From Kitasatospora sp. MAP12-44 (GTDB lineage Bacteria > Actinomycetota > Actinomycetes > Streptomycetales > Streptomycetaceae): DNA of 64,000 bases. The first letter of the stretch is position 1. Each line of letters starts with the position of its first letter. The stretch covers positions 1,426,001 to 1,490,000 of the forward strand of contig NZ_JARZAE010000004.1 of NCBI RefSeq assembly GCF_029892095.1. Direction: 5' to 3'. The notes below the pieces were generated by a model, which saw nothing but the letters and a program-made list of their open reading frames with translations, was not told where the DNA came from and made no database searches. Position numbers and translations under genes: made by a program. Positions 1-12,000 of the stretch are shown here, one piece after another.

Positions 1-3000
1 GAGTCCTCGCCGCCCACCTGCTCGCCGCCCGGGGCGGCCTTGCTGAACACGTACGTGCCGCCGTCGCCGCGGACGGCTGCGCCGGTCTCGCTCTCCGGGA
101 TGTCCACGGTGACCGGGATGACGCCGTGCTCCTGGACCTGGCGGTCGCCGTCCACGAAGGTGACGGTGACCCGGGCGTAGCCGGTGAAGCGGGCCATCGG
201 TGTGTTGAACTTGCCGCTGGCGACGACCCTGCCCCCCTCCTCCAGCAGCGTGCCGCCGCGCCGGCGATACTGGTAGCCGCCGTTGACCAGGACCTGGGCC
301 TCCGCCGAGTCGGCGGTGGCCTGGGCGCCGAGGCTGCCCTGGACGCCGGTGGTGGTCCACGTCAGGTGGGTGTGCCGCGAGACGCCGGAGACCTCGCCGG
401 CCGGGCTGAGTTCGACCTTGCCGTCGCTGGCCTGGTACTCCAGGTTCAACAACTCGACCGAGGCCCGGATCTGGGCCTTGTTCACGAAGAGCCGGTGGCC
501 GGCGACGGGGGTGGTGATGCCGTCGCCCCGGGTGGCCGGGCCGAGGCCGGCCGAGAGCCCGCTGTGGCCGAGGCTCTGCTGTGCCACGTCGCCGAGCCGG
601 CGCCAGGTGCCCTTGCCGAAGAACTGGGGGCCGCGCGCCCGGATGATGTCGGAGATGCCGGAGGAGTCCGCGATCCAGCGGGTGACATCGACGTCGCGCA
701 AGCCCTCGGTCCACACCCGCGCGGGTGGCACCCGGACCGGGACCGGCGCCGGGGCGGGCCCGCCGCCGAGCAGCCTGTCCCGCTCCTGGCGCTGGCGGAA
801 CTGGTCGATGCGGGCCTGCTGCGCGGCGTCGGGCCGGGCCTGGAAGGCCGGCGGCTCGTGCCGCTGCAGGTCGTGGGCCTCGGACTTCTGGAGGGTGGCG
901 GTGAACCCGAAGTCCACGGAGGCCGCGCCGCGCCGGGGGGCGAAGGCGCGCCGGATGGACCGGACGGTGCTGCTGCGGTCGCCGTGGACGAGGCTGCGCA
1001 CCTGGCGCTTGAAGACGTCGCCGACGCCGGGGGCGGGCGTGCCCGCGGGCCGGTTCTCGTAGCTGAAGGCGGTCCGGTCGGTGAGGACGGGGGCGCGCCG
1101 GCCGTTCGGCGGCGGCGGGGCGGCCGCGGTGTTGGCCCGCACCTGCGCCTTGAACCGCTCCGACATCGGCTCCAGCACGACGCGCTCGCTGTTGTGGCCG
1201 CTGAGCAGCGGCCGCCTGGTCATGGTGAGGACCAGCCGGGCGCGGCCTTCGGCGTTGACGGCGTCCTGCTTGCTCTTGGAGGTCATGCCGCTGGAGGCGG
1301 AGCCGATGGTGGTCTGGTGCCGGTCGTCGCCCCAGCCCCGGCTGACGCCGCCACCGCCGACGAGGGCGGCGCCGTCCGGCAGCGGGTTGGTGGTACCCAG
1401 GGCGTTGACGTTGACGACGTTGCCGGGGCTGCCGGCGCCGCCGTGGTCGTCATGCTCGGCGAAACTGCGCTGCCCGGCCGTGCCGGTGTTGAACTCGGTG
1501 GTGCCGGTGTCGCCGATGACCCGCAGCGTGCTGACCGAGGCGCTGATCCGGACTTCGCTGCGGCCGTGGCGCAGCACGATGTCGCCGCCGGACATGGCGG
1601 GCTTGAGCGAGGGGACCAGCCCGTCGTCGGCGATGTAGTCGGCGATCTTCTCGCGCATGCCCTCCCAGTCGCCGCCGAGGACCGACCGGCCCTGGTCGTC
1701 GATGCGGCGCAGGGTCTCGTCGATGCCGGCGCGGCCCCGGGTGGGAGCGGGCGGGGCGGGCGGGTTGGGGGCGTGGGCGGGGGCGTGGCCCTGAGCAGCG
1801 GCCGGAGCCGGGGCCGGCTGCCTGGCCTGCCGGGCGGCCAGGTCGGCCGGGTCCTCGTGGACCGGGAAGACGTCGGTGACGATGTCGGAGGAGCCGAGTC
1901 GGAAGCTCTGCGTGATGCGGTCGGGCACCGCCGTCCGGGGTGCCGGGTCCACCGCGCCGGGGACGCGGCCGTCGCGCTCGGGCACGGCCACCACCGCATG
2001 GTTCAGGGTCACCGGACCTGCGGCGCCGGGGGCGAAGGCGCGGTCGCCGTTGCGCAGGTTGAAGTCCACGTCGAAGTGGACCGGGCCGGTGAACAGGGCG
2101 GCGGGCTCAACGGTCTTGCCACGGCTGACCGTTGCGCCGGACCCGTCGGTGGTCATGCTCTGCGAGAAGTCGTAGAGCCGGTTGTAGGCGGCGTTGAGGG
2201 TGGCGTGCGGGAGCTTGAACTTGAACGGCAGGCCCAGGGTGTGGCGCACCCGGGTGTCGCGGACGATGCCAGCGGTGGAGCGCTGCTGACTGCCGAGCTC
2301 GAACTCGAAGCTCTTGACGCTCTCGGTGTGGTTCATCGCGCCCAGTCGCGCGCCGACCACGACGGTGCCCTTCCACCCGGCGGTGTCCACCTCGATCTCG
2401 ATCCGGCCGCCGCGCGTGATCCGCGAGAGCTGACCCTTGAGCGCGAACGGGTCGAGCTTCTGCCGCAGTTGCTGGCGCAGGTCGTCGGGGAGCCGGGTGA
2501 CGCCGAGACCGGTCCGCAGCTGCTGCTCGACCTGGTCGAACAGCCGGGTGTCCTGGGGGCCGAGGCTGTGCAGCACGTCGGAGGCGCCCATCGCGCCCCG
2601 GTCGGTGAACCGGCGCGGTGGTTGGAGCGGCTGCGCGAGCGCGGGACGGGTCTTGAACGGGACCCGCGCGGGGGCTGGAGCCGGGGCCGTGACCGGGACG
2701 GCGTGCCCGGCGGCGGCCGGTCCCGGGGCCGGGGCTGCCGGGGCTGCCGGGGCTGCCGGGGCTGCCGGGGCTGCCGGGGGGCGGAACTCGGCGGTGCCCG
2801 GCGCGGTCACCACGTGCTGGAGGGTGTCGCGGGAGTCCATGCTGAACTCCGCCTCCAGCGGCACCGACAGCGGCGCCCGCACCACGTCGTTGCGGGTGAA
2901 CCGGACGTCGACGGTGACGTCGGAGTCGAAGAGCGCCTGCGGCTGCTGGTACTTGCCGTTGGCGTAGACCTTGCCGGCCGAGCCGGAGCGCCAGCCGACC

Positions 3001-6000
3001 CGGCTCCGGTGCTGGGCGGAGTAGCTGCCCTGGAGGTCGGCCAGATGCGGCTGCGCCGCCTCGTGGCCGCCGCCCGAGGCCGCTTCCGCACCGCCGGCGT
3101 TCGCGGGGCCCGCGGGGTCGGTGGCGCCGGTGGTGCTGGTGCCGCCGTGGTCGGCGGGGTGGCCGGTCTCGCCCCCCACGTGCGGCTGCATGTTGGCCTC
3201 GCCGCCGCCGACGGTGCCCAGCGCCCAAGTGCGGGAGAAGATCGTGCGATGCGCCTGGGAGGAGCCGGTCTCGGCGACCGCGTTCAGCTCGGCGGCCGCG
3301 TCCTCCCGCTTGAAGGCCATCCGGGTGACCCGGGCGGTGGCCGACACCTGGAGCCCGTGGCGCCCCAGCACCGCCTTCAACTCCGGTGTCTCCAGGCTGA
3401 GTCCACGCGTCATCGAGGTCAGGTGGGCGGAGACCAGGGTGTGGCCGAAGGTGTCGAGCACCTCCTCCCTGACGTCCTCCCAGATGTCCGCGTACTCGGT
3501 CCGGCCGATGGCGTCGATCTGCTGGCGCAGCCGCGCCACGCTGCCCAGGTCGCGCGTGGTCACCGTGTCCGGCAGACCGTGGCCCGCCTGCGGGTTGGCC
3601 GGGTCCGGGCCCCAGACCGTGTCCGGCGGCCGGGCCACCGTGTCGCCCGCGTTGAACGGGGTGAACCGCCGTGGCTGTGGCGGCGCTGCGGCGACGAACC
3701 GGTTGGGGTTCACCGCACCGGCGGCGGTCGGCGAGGCGGCCGGGGCAGGCCGGGCCTCCTGCTGCTCGACCAGGGTGGTGAAGTCCACCGCACTGGGGAC
3801 GACCGCGTGGTCGAGCTCGGTGGTACCGCGCACCCGGCTGAGCCGCACCCGCAGAGCGCTCTCGCCGGTGAACACCGCGCCGGGAGTCTTCAGCTTGGTG
3901 GTGACGGTGACGTCCTGGCCGGAGCCGGAGATCTCGATCCGCTCCCGGCCGCGCTGCTGGGAGCCGCTGAAGCCGAGCATGCCGGGAATGAACCGGGTGA
4001 CGTTGACCAGCATCGGCACCTGGCCCAGGTGGCCGCGCGTCGTCTGCTCGTGGCCCGAACGCACCACTCCGGTACCGACGTTGAACTCGGTGGTGCCGGT
4101 GTTGCGGACATGCTCCATGCTCTGCACCGACGCGCCGATCTCCACCACGGCCTTGGTCCGGCTGAAGAACCCGCCCGGGATCTCGATCCGCAGCGGCTGG
4201 CCCGACATCATCCCCTTGAGGTCCTGGTGCAGACCGCCGAGGTCCAGCTCCGCCCCCAGCTCGGGGCGCACCGTGGAGTGCCAGCGCCGGTTGCCGTAGA
4301 GCCGGACGCCCTCGGCGTCCAGATCGCGCAGCACCGACTCGACGCCCTTGCTGGTGATCGCACCGGCGCCGTCGCGGCGGGTGGCCGAGACGTCCAGGAC
4401 GATGTCGGAACTGCCCAGGCGGTGGCTGTCCGCCACCCGCTGCGGCACCAGGAAGTGCGTGGCCGTCGGCGGGAGTGCCCCGTTCGCCCCCGGCCCCCGG
4501 GTCTCGCCGTGCGGCACCGCCACCGTGGTCACGATGTCCAGCTCGGGGCGGCGGTTCGCCATGGGCAGGTGCTGCCCGAGGCGGGTGACGTCGGAGAAGT
4601 CCAGGGTGAGGTGCATCCGCGTGCCGAACAGGGAGGCGGCCTCGGTGGTCTTGCCACGGGCGATGGTGCGGGCGCCGTCGTTGCGCTGCCCCAGCTTCAG
4701 GCGGTCGTGCACATAGCCGATCTGGGGGGTGTAGTTCGCCTTGCCCCAGCTGAACTTGGTGCTGAGGCCGGCCAGCCAGCGGTGTCGCCGCTCCTTGATC
4801 CGGCCGAGCACCAGCTGGTGCTCGGCGCCGCCCTCGAACTCCAGCTTGGGAGCGTCCGAGAGATAGAGCGAATCCTCCACCCGGACCTGCATCTTGAGCG
4901 TGCCGATGAAGCCGCCCGCCTTGAACGGGGCTTCCCAGGCGTCGCCGCGCGAGAGCGCGGACAGTCGGGGCTTGAGTGCGCCGCCGCCGAAGAACGCGTC
5001 CGCGATGGTCCGCCCCGCGTCGTGGTCGCCCAGGGCGTCGCCGACCGCCGCCTCGATCCGGCGGACGATCTGGCGGTCCCGACCGCGCAGGCTGACCACC
5101 AGGTCGGACGCGCCCAGCTGCTGCTTGTCGGCCATCCGGGCGGGCGGCCGGCGCCGGTCACCGGGCGGCACGGGGGTGCGGTCGGCGAAGGCGGGGTCGT
5201 AGAGCGGGTGGCCGGTCCAGTTCGGGTCGCGTGGCCGGGCCGGCGGGGCGGGCGGCTGGGCCGGTGCGTCGTGCCGGGGGCGACGGGGCGCGGTGAGGTC
5301 GGTGGGCGCGGGGTCGGTGGGCCTTGTCGTGATGGGTCTGGCGTTGATGGGCCGGGCATCGGTGGCGGTCGGGTCGTCAGCCGGGCGGCGGAGCGGGGCG
5401 GGCGGCGGAGTCGTGTCGTCGGCACCCTGTCGGCGCGGCGCGCTCCGGGTGAACCAGCCGGTGAAACGCGAACGCGACGCGGTGGGCCGGCGGCGCTGCT
5501 CGCTTGGGCGGGTCATCTCGATGCGGTCGGCCGGCTGCCGGGGGTTGCCCGGGTCGCGGGGCGGTTGCATACCGCCGAGCGCATCGGCGGCCTGGGCGTG
5601 CGTCGGACGCTGGGGCTGGGGCGGCTGGGGTGGCTGGGGCCGGGTCGGGTGCTCGTCGGCGTCGCTGCCGGTGGTGTCGACCCGGACGAGGGTGTCCCGG
5701 ACAAGGGCGCTGTCGCGCGCCGGGTCGAGCGACGGGTCGCGGAGTTGGCGGCGCTGACCGAAGTAGTCGCCGATCCGGGCGTTGCGCGGCGGCGCCGGGT
5801 TGAACGGACGGCCGGTGGGGTCGCCCTCCCGCTGGAACGGTTCGGGGGCGTCGGCGTGCGCGGGGCGGATCGGCCGGTCCACGGGGAGCGTGGGAGGTCG
5901 CGGCGCGCTGCTGGACGCGGCATCGACCACGTGCTCCGGCAGGCGGCTCGGCTCGGGCGGCTCGGGAGTGTTCTCGACGGTCGGACGCGTCGGCGAGGAG

Positions 6001-9000
6001 GAGGCCGGATCCTCGTGGTGATCGGTCGAACCACTGCCGCTGCCCTCGGGGTCCAGCGCACGCGCAGCGCTGGAGAAGGTCGGCGTCGCCGGGTCCAGCA
6101 CGGGCGTCGGGCGGGTCGGCAGCAGCGAGGCATCCTCGCCGTGCGCGTCGACCGGCGACGACGATTCGTCCAACTCGGAGCCATGCGACGGCGACCGATC
6201 CAACCGCGAGGGCTGCCTGTCCCCCACCGGATGCGGCGTAGGGGCCTGCGTCCCCGGGAGCGGCGCTCGTGGCGAGACGCCCTGCGCGGAGTTCCCCGCG
6301 CCGTGCTGCGGGGCGCCGCCCGTACGCGCGGGGTCCTCCGGCAGGACGGTCGGGGCGCTCGGCGCGGGCGGTGTCGCGTCAGGGACGGAGGAGGACTCGA
6401 CGGGCGACGGCCGCTGGCCGTCGACCGCCTCGGTCGTCACCGCGGGCGTCACGACGCGGCGGTCCGCGTCACTCGGCAGCGACTCCTCGCGGACCGGCTC
6501 ACGCGCGCCCGCGTCCGCTTCGGTGGTGAGGGGCGGCCGGGTCCGGGCGTTGCCCTCCTCGGAGGGGTGCCGCGGCACGGTCAACGCCTCGGAACTGTCC
6601 GGCCGCGCCACCACAGGCTGTGGTTCGACCGTCCGGACCACCGGGTGCTGCTCGGGGGTGAGCCCAGGGGTCGGCGTCACGGACGCGGAGTCGTGCGGCA
6701 CCGCCGGGAGACGCGGCGGCTCGACGGTGCCCAGTACCGAGCCCAGGGGTCGGATCGCGGGCTCCTCGATCGAGTCGAGTCCCAGCGCGAGGATCTGGGC
6801 CCGCTCGGGTTCCCGCAGCGGCGCCGGGGTGGGGGCGGCGAGGCGCTGGGGTATGTCGGCTTCGGGCGGACGCACGGTCAGGGACGGCTGGGGCCGGGTC
6901 GTGTCGTCCCGGACCGGAGCGGGCGGCAGGTCGGCGGCGGAGCCGGCCGTGGTCGGGAGGACGGTCGGGTGGAGCGCGCCCTGAGGCTCCAGGACGTCGG
7001 CGTGCAGCGGCAGCGGCGGCGTGTGGTGCTCGCCCGGCAGCGGCCGGAGCTGCGGCAGCGGCTCGGTGGGGCGCATCGGCGCCTTCTCGGCCTGACGAGG
7101 GGTCAGTCGGGGAGTCGTGCCGTCCTGGCTGCCGTTCGCACCCAGGCCCGTGCCGAGGCCCGTGCCCCGTACCGGACGCTGCTGCTCTCCCCCGCCTGTC
7201 CTCGGCACCGTCGTGGGCGTTTCCCGGGGCGTCGTCCTCGGCGTCTGTGTGCGGGCCGAGCGGGACGTGGAGGACTCGGCGGCGGAGGAGGACCCCGCGT
7301 CGGAAGGGCGCAGGAACCGGTCGTAGCGGCGGGGCGTCCCGAGCGATCCGCCCCTGCCGTTGCCGAAGGAGCTGCCGAACAGGGTCCCGTCGTCCGGGTC
7401 CTCCTCCTCCAGGAAGGTCTCAAGTCTCCTGCTGCGCTGCCCTCCTGAGGATGCGGGGGAGGCCAGGGGACGCGGCCGCGTCCGCGTGGAGGGACCGCCG
7501 CCGTTCCGCCCGTTGACGTCGGCGGTGACGTCGGCGGGCCGCCCCCGGGGAACCACCGGCACCACCGGCGCCGGCGCCCTGCCGTCCCGCCGGTCGTCGG
7601 AGAAGAGCATGGTGTCGCCCGGGCCGCGCTGGGCCGTGCCGGTCTCGTTCTCGGGGATGTCGATGGTGACCGGGACGACACCGCGCTCCTGCACCTGGCG
7701 GCCGCCGTCCACGAAGGTGACGGTGACCTCGGCGTAACCGGTGAACCGGGCCATCGGCGTGTTGAACTTGCCGCTGGCGATGACGCGGCCGCCCTGCTCC
7801 AGCAGCGCACCCGCGCGCTTGCGGTGCTGGTAGCCGCCGGTCAGCAGTCCGGTGGCCTCGGCCGAGCCCGCGCTGCCCTCGGCGCCGATCTGCAGCTGGC
7901 CGCCGGAATTGTGCCAGCTCAGCGCGGTGTGGCGGGTGGTGCCGGAGACCTCGCCGGCCGGGCTCAGCTCGACGTTGCGGTCGGTGGACTGGTACTCGAG
8001 GTTCAACACCCGTACCGAGGCCCGGATCTGGGCCCGGTTGGTGAGCAGCCGCAGCCGCCCGGCGGTGGGCGTGGTGATGTCGTCGCCGCGCGTGGAGGCG
8101 TTGAAGCCGGCGGAGAGCCCGCTGTGGCCGAGGCCCTGTTGGGCGACCACGCCCAGCCGCCGCCAGGTGCCACCGCCGAAGAAGCGCGGGCCGCGCATCC
8201 GGATGATGTCGCCGATGCCGGAGGAGTCGCCGATCCAGCGGGTGACGTCCACGTCGCGCAGGCCCTCGGTCCACACCCGCTCCGGGGGCACCCGCACCGT
8301 CACCGGCGGGCCGGGCGGGTTGCTGCCGCCCGGCTGGCCCTGGAGCCGGGTGCGCTCCGCCTGTTCGAAGGCGTTGCGCTGTGCGGCCTCGGCCGCGGCG
8401 GGGCGGGCCACGAAGGCGGGGGGCTCGCCGGTCCGCAGCGGGCGGGCCTCGGACTCCAGCAGGGTGGCGTGGAAGCCCACTTCGAGGGAGGCCTGGGCGC
8501 GCCGGGGCGCGACCAGGCGGCGCAGGGTGCGGATGGTGTGGCTGCGGTCGCCGTAGACGACGCTGCGCACGCTCTGGGCGAAGGCGTGCGGCACACCGCC
8601 GAGCGAGCGCGGGGGCAGCGGGCGACCGCCCTCGATGCTGAAGACCGGCGCGTGCACCTCCGCCGGATTCCCGTGAGCCGCTGGCTTGTTGTAGACCCGG
8701 TTGGGGTCGGCAGGGTCGGTGACCCGCCGCCGGAAGTCGGCGGAGGCCGGCTCCGGCACGATCCGCTCGCTGTGCCCGAGCCGGATCAGCGGCCTGCGGG
8801 TCATGGTGAAGACCAGCCGGGCCTCGCCCTGCGCGCTCACCGCGGGGTTCTTGCTCTTGGAGGTCATACCGGTCGAGGCGGAGCCGACGGACGCCAGGTG
8901 CTCGTCGTGGCCCCAGGAGTGCACCACGGCGCCGCCGGCCAGGACGGAGGTGCCGTCGGGGAACGGGTTGGAGGTGCCCAGGATGCCGGCGTTGACCACG

Positions 9001-12000
9001 TTGCCCGGGCTGCCGGAGCCGCCGTGGTCGTCGTGCTCGGCGAAGGTGCGCTGGGTGCCGGTGCCGGTGTTGAACTCGGTCGTGCCGGTCTTGCCGGTCA
9101 CCTCCAGCCTGCTGACGTCGGAGCTGATCCGGATCTCGCTGCGCCCGTGGCGCAGCACGATCTCGCCGCCGGACATGGCGGGCTTGAGAGCGGGCACAAG
9201 CCCGTCGCTCTGGATCAGGTCGACGATCTTCTGGCGCATGCCCGCCCAGTCGCCGCCCAGGGTGGCCCGGCCGGTGGTGTTCAGCCGGTCGACCGACCGC
9301 TCGACGACCTCGCGGTTACGACCCACCGGGACGGGCGGCGCCGCGCCGGCGCCGCCGCCACCGGCGTGGGCGGCGCCGGGCGCCGGGGCGTGGGGGGCGG
9401 GCTGGAGCAGGTGCACGTCGGTGACGATGTCGGAGGAGCCGAGCCGGTGGCTCTGCCGGATCCGGTCCGGCACGGCGGTGCCGGGGGCGGGTGCGACCGC
9501 GGCGGGGTCGGGGGCGTCGCGCAGCGGCACGGCCACCACGGTGTCGGGCAGGGTGACCGGGAACTGGTGGTCGAAGCGTTGCAGGTGATGGCTCAGATTG
9601 ACGTCGACGCTGAAGTCGGCCGGGCCGGTGAAGAGACCGGCCTCCTCAACCGTCTTGCCCCGGCTGACCGTTGAGCCCGAACCCTCGGTGGTCATACTGT
9701 CCGAGAAGTCGTAGAGCCGGTTGTAGGAGAGGTTGACGGTGGTGTGCGGCAGCTTGAACTTGAGCGGGATGCCGACGATGTGCCGGACCCGCTGGTCGCG
9801 CACGATGCCCACGGTGGAGCGCTGCTGGCTGCCGAGCTCGAACTCGAACTTGTCGACGTTCTCGGTGTGCGTCATGCGGCCCATCCGGGCCCCCACCGAG
9901 ATGCTGCCCGACCAGCCGCCGGCGTCCACCTTGACGACGATCCGGCCGCCGCGGGTGAGCCGGGAGAGCTGGCCCTTCAGCGCGAACGGGTCGAGCTGTT
10001 CCCGCAGTTGCTGGTGCAGCTCGTCCGGCAGGGGGTTTCCGAGCCGGGTCCGCAACTGCTGCTCGACCTGGTCGAGCAGCCGGGTGTCCTGCGGGCCGAG
10101 GCTGTGCAGCACGTCGGAGGCGCCCATCGCGCCCCGGTCGGCGATCCGGGGCGGGGGGTCGTGCGGGGTCGCCGGGGCGGGGCGGGGCAGGAACGGGGCG
10201 GGCGGCGCCGGGGGGTGGGCCGCCGGCCCGGCCGCGGCGGGCTGCGGCCGGGTGAACACCGCCTCTCCGTGGGCGTCCGCCTGGGCGGCGTTGGTATCCC
10301 GGGCGTCCATGCTGAACTCGGCGTTCAGCGGCTCCGTGTGCTCCCGGACCGGGTCGCCCTGCCGGCTGAACCGGAGGTCGATCTCCACCCGGGAGTTGAA
10401 CAGGGCCTGCGGCTGGCCGTACTTGCCGTTCGCGTAGACCTTGCCGGCCTGGCCGGACCGCCAGCCGATCCGGGTACGGCGCTGCTGGGCGTAGCTGCCC
10501 TGGATGTCCAGTGCCTCGGCGGTCTCCATCTGCGGGGCCGTCTCGGTGTGACCTCCGCCGGCGTCCTGGCCGGCGCCGGTCTCACCCGAACCGGACTGGC
10601 CCGAACCGTCCTTGGCCATGACCTGGTGCAGCACCGCCTCGCCGCCGCCGACCCCGCCACCGGCCCAGGTGCGGGAGAAGATGGTGCGGTCGGCCTCGGC
10701 CGTGCCGGTCTCGGCGACCGCGTTCAGCTCGGCCTTGGTGTCCAGCCGCTTGTACTCCATCTCGACCATGCGCGCCGTGGCCGACACGTGCAGCCCGTGC
10801 CGCAGCAGCGTCTCCCCCAACTTCCCTGTCTCCAGGGGCAGTCCACGGGTCATCGAGGGCAGGTGGGCGGAGACCATGGCGTGGCCGAAGGTGTCGATGA
10901 CCTCCTCGCGGACGTCCTCCCACACGTCGGGGAAGTGCTGGCGGCCGATGGTGTCCAGCCGGTCGTGGAGGGCGGAGACATCGGCCAGGTCGCGGGTGGT
11001 CACCGTGTCGCGCAGGCCGTAGGGGACGGCCGGCGGGTGGTGCGCGTCCGGGCCGCCCCAGACCGAGTGCGGGGGCTGCGCGACCGGGTCGCCCGGGTTC
11101 CGGGTCAGCCGGGGCATCGGGGTCCTGACCCCGGTGGCGGTGAAGCGGGTCGGATCGGGCCCGCCGTGCGGCGCCGGCTGCACCTCGTGCGCCTCGCTCT
11201 GCTCGACCAGCGCGGTGAAGTCCACCTCGGCGGTGGCGCCGCCGACCCGGTCCTCGTGCAGGTTCTCCACCCGCACGAAGTGGAAGTCGAGTCCGCTGGT
11301 CCCGCTGAAGACCGCGCCGGGGGCCTTGAGCTTGGTGGTCACCGTGACGTCGTGGGAGGAACCGCCGATCTCCACCCGCTCCCGGCCGCGCTGCTGGGAG
11401 CCGGTGAAACCGAACATGCCCGGCAGGTACTTCATCACGTTGCCGACCACCGGGATCTGCCCCAGATGGCCCCGGTGCACCTGGCGGCGCTGCGAACGGG
11501 AAACGCCGGTGCCGACGTTGAACTCGGTGGTGCCGGTGTTGCGCCGGTGCTCCATGGTCTGGACGTGCGCGCCCACCTCGACCACCGCCTTGGTCCAGCC
11601 GAGGAAGTTGGCCGGCACCTCGATCCGCAGCCGGTCGCCCGCCATCATCCCCTTGAGGTCCTGGTGCAGCCCGCCCAGGTCGATCTGGGACTTCAGCTCC
11701 GGGCGCACCGTGTTCTGCCAGAAGTCGTTCCCGAAGACCCGCCGCCCCTCGGTGTCCAGCTGGTGCAGCACCGCGTCGACGCCCTTGATCTCCTGATGGG
11801 TCGTCGGGTGGGTCTGCCTGGCCGACACGTCCAACACGATGTCCGAGCCGCCCAGCCGCTGCGTGTTCACGACCCGGTCCGGCGGGGCGAAGAGCCGGTC
11901 CGGGACGGGCGCCGCACCGTGCCGGTCCCCGGTCTCCAGGCGCGGCACGGCCACGGTCGCCGAGATGTCCACCGGCACCCGGTGGTTCCCCGGCAGGTGC

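Noticed and set aside
126..7448. A plus-strand open frame of 2440 codons
   Set aside because: It is antisense to the giant minus-strand gene. Its translation is low-complexity (Arg, Gly, Ala, Val) with no domain, while the opposite frame encodes conserved motifs and repeats.
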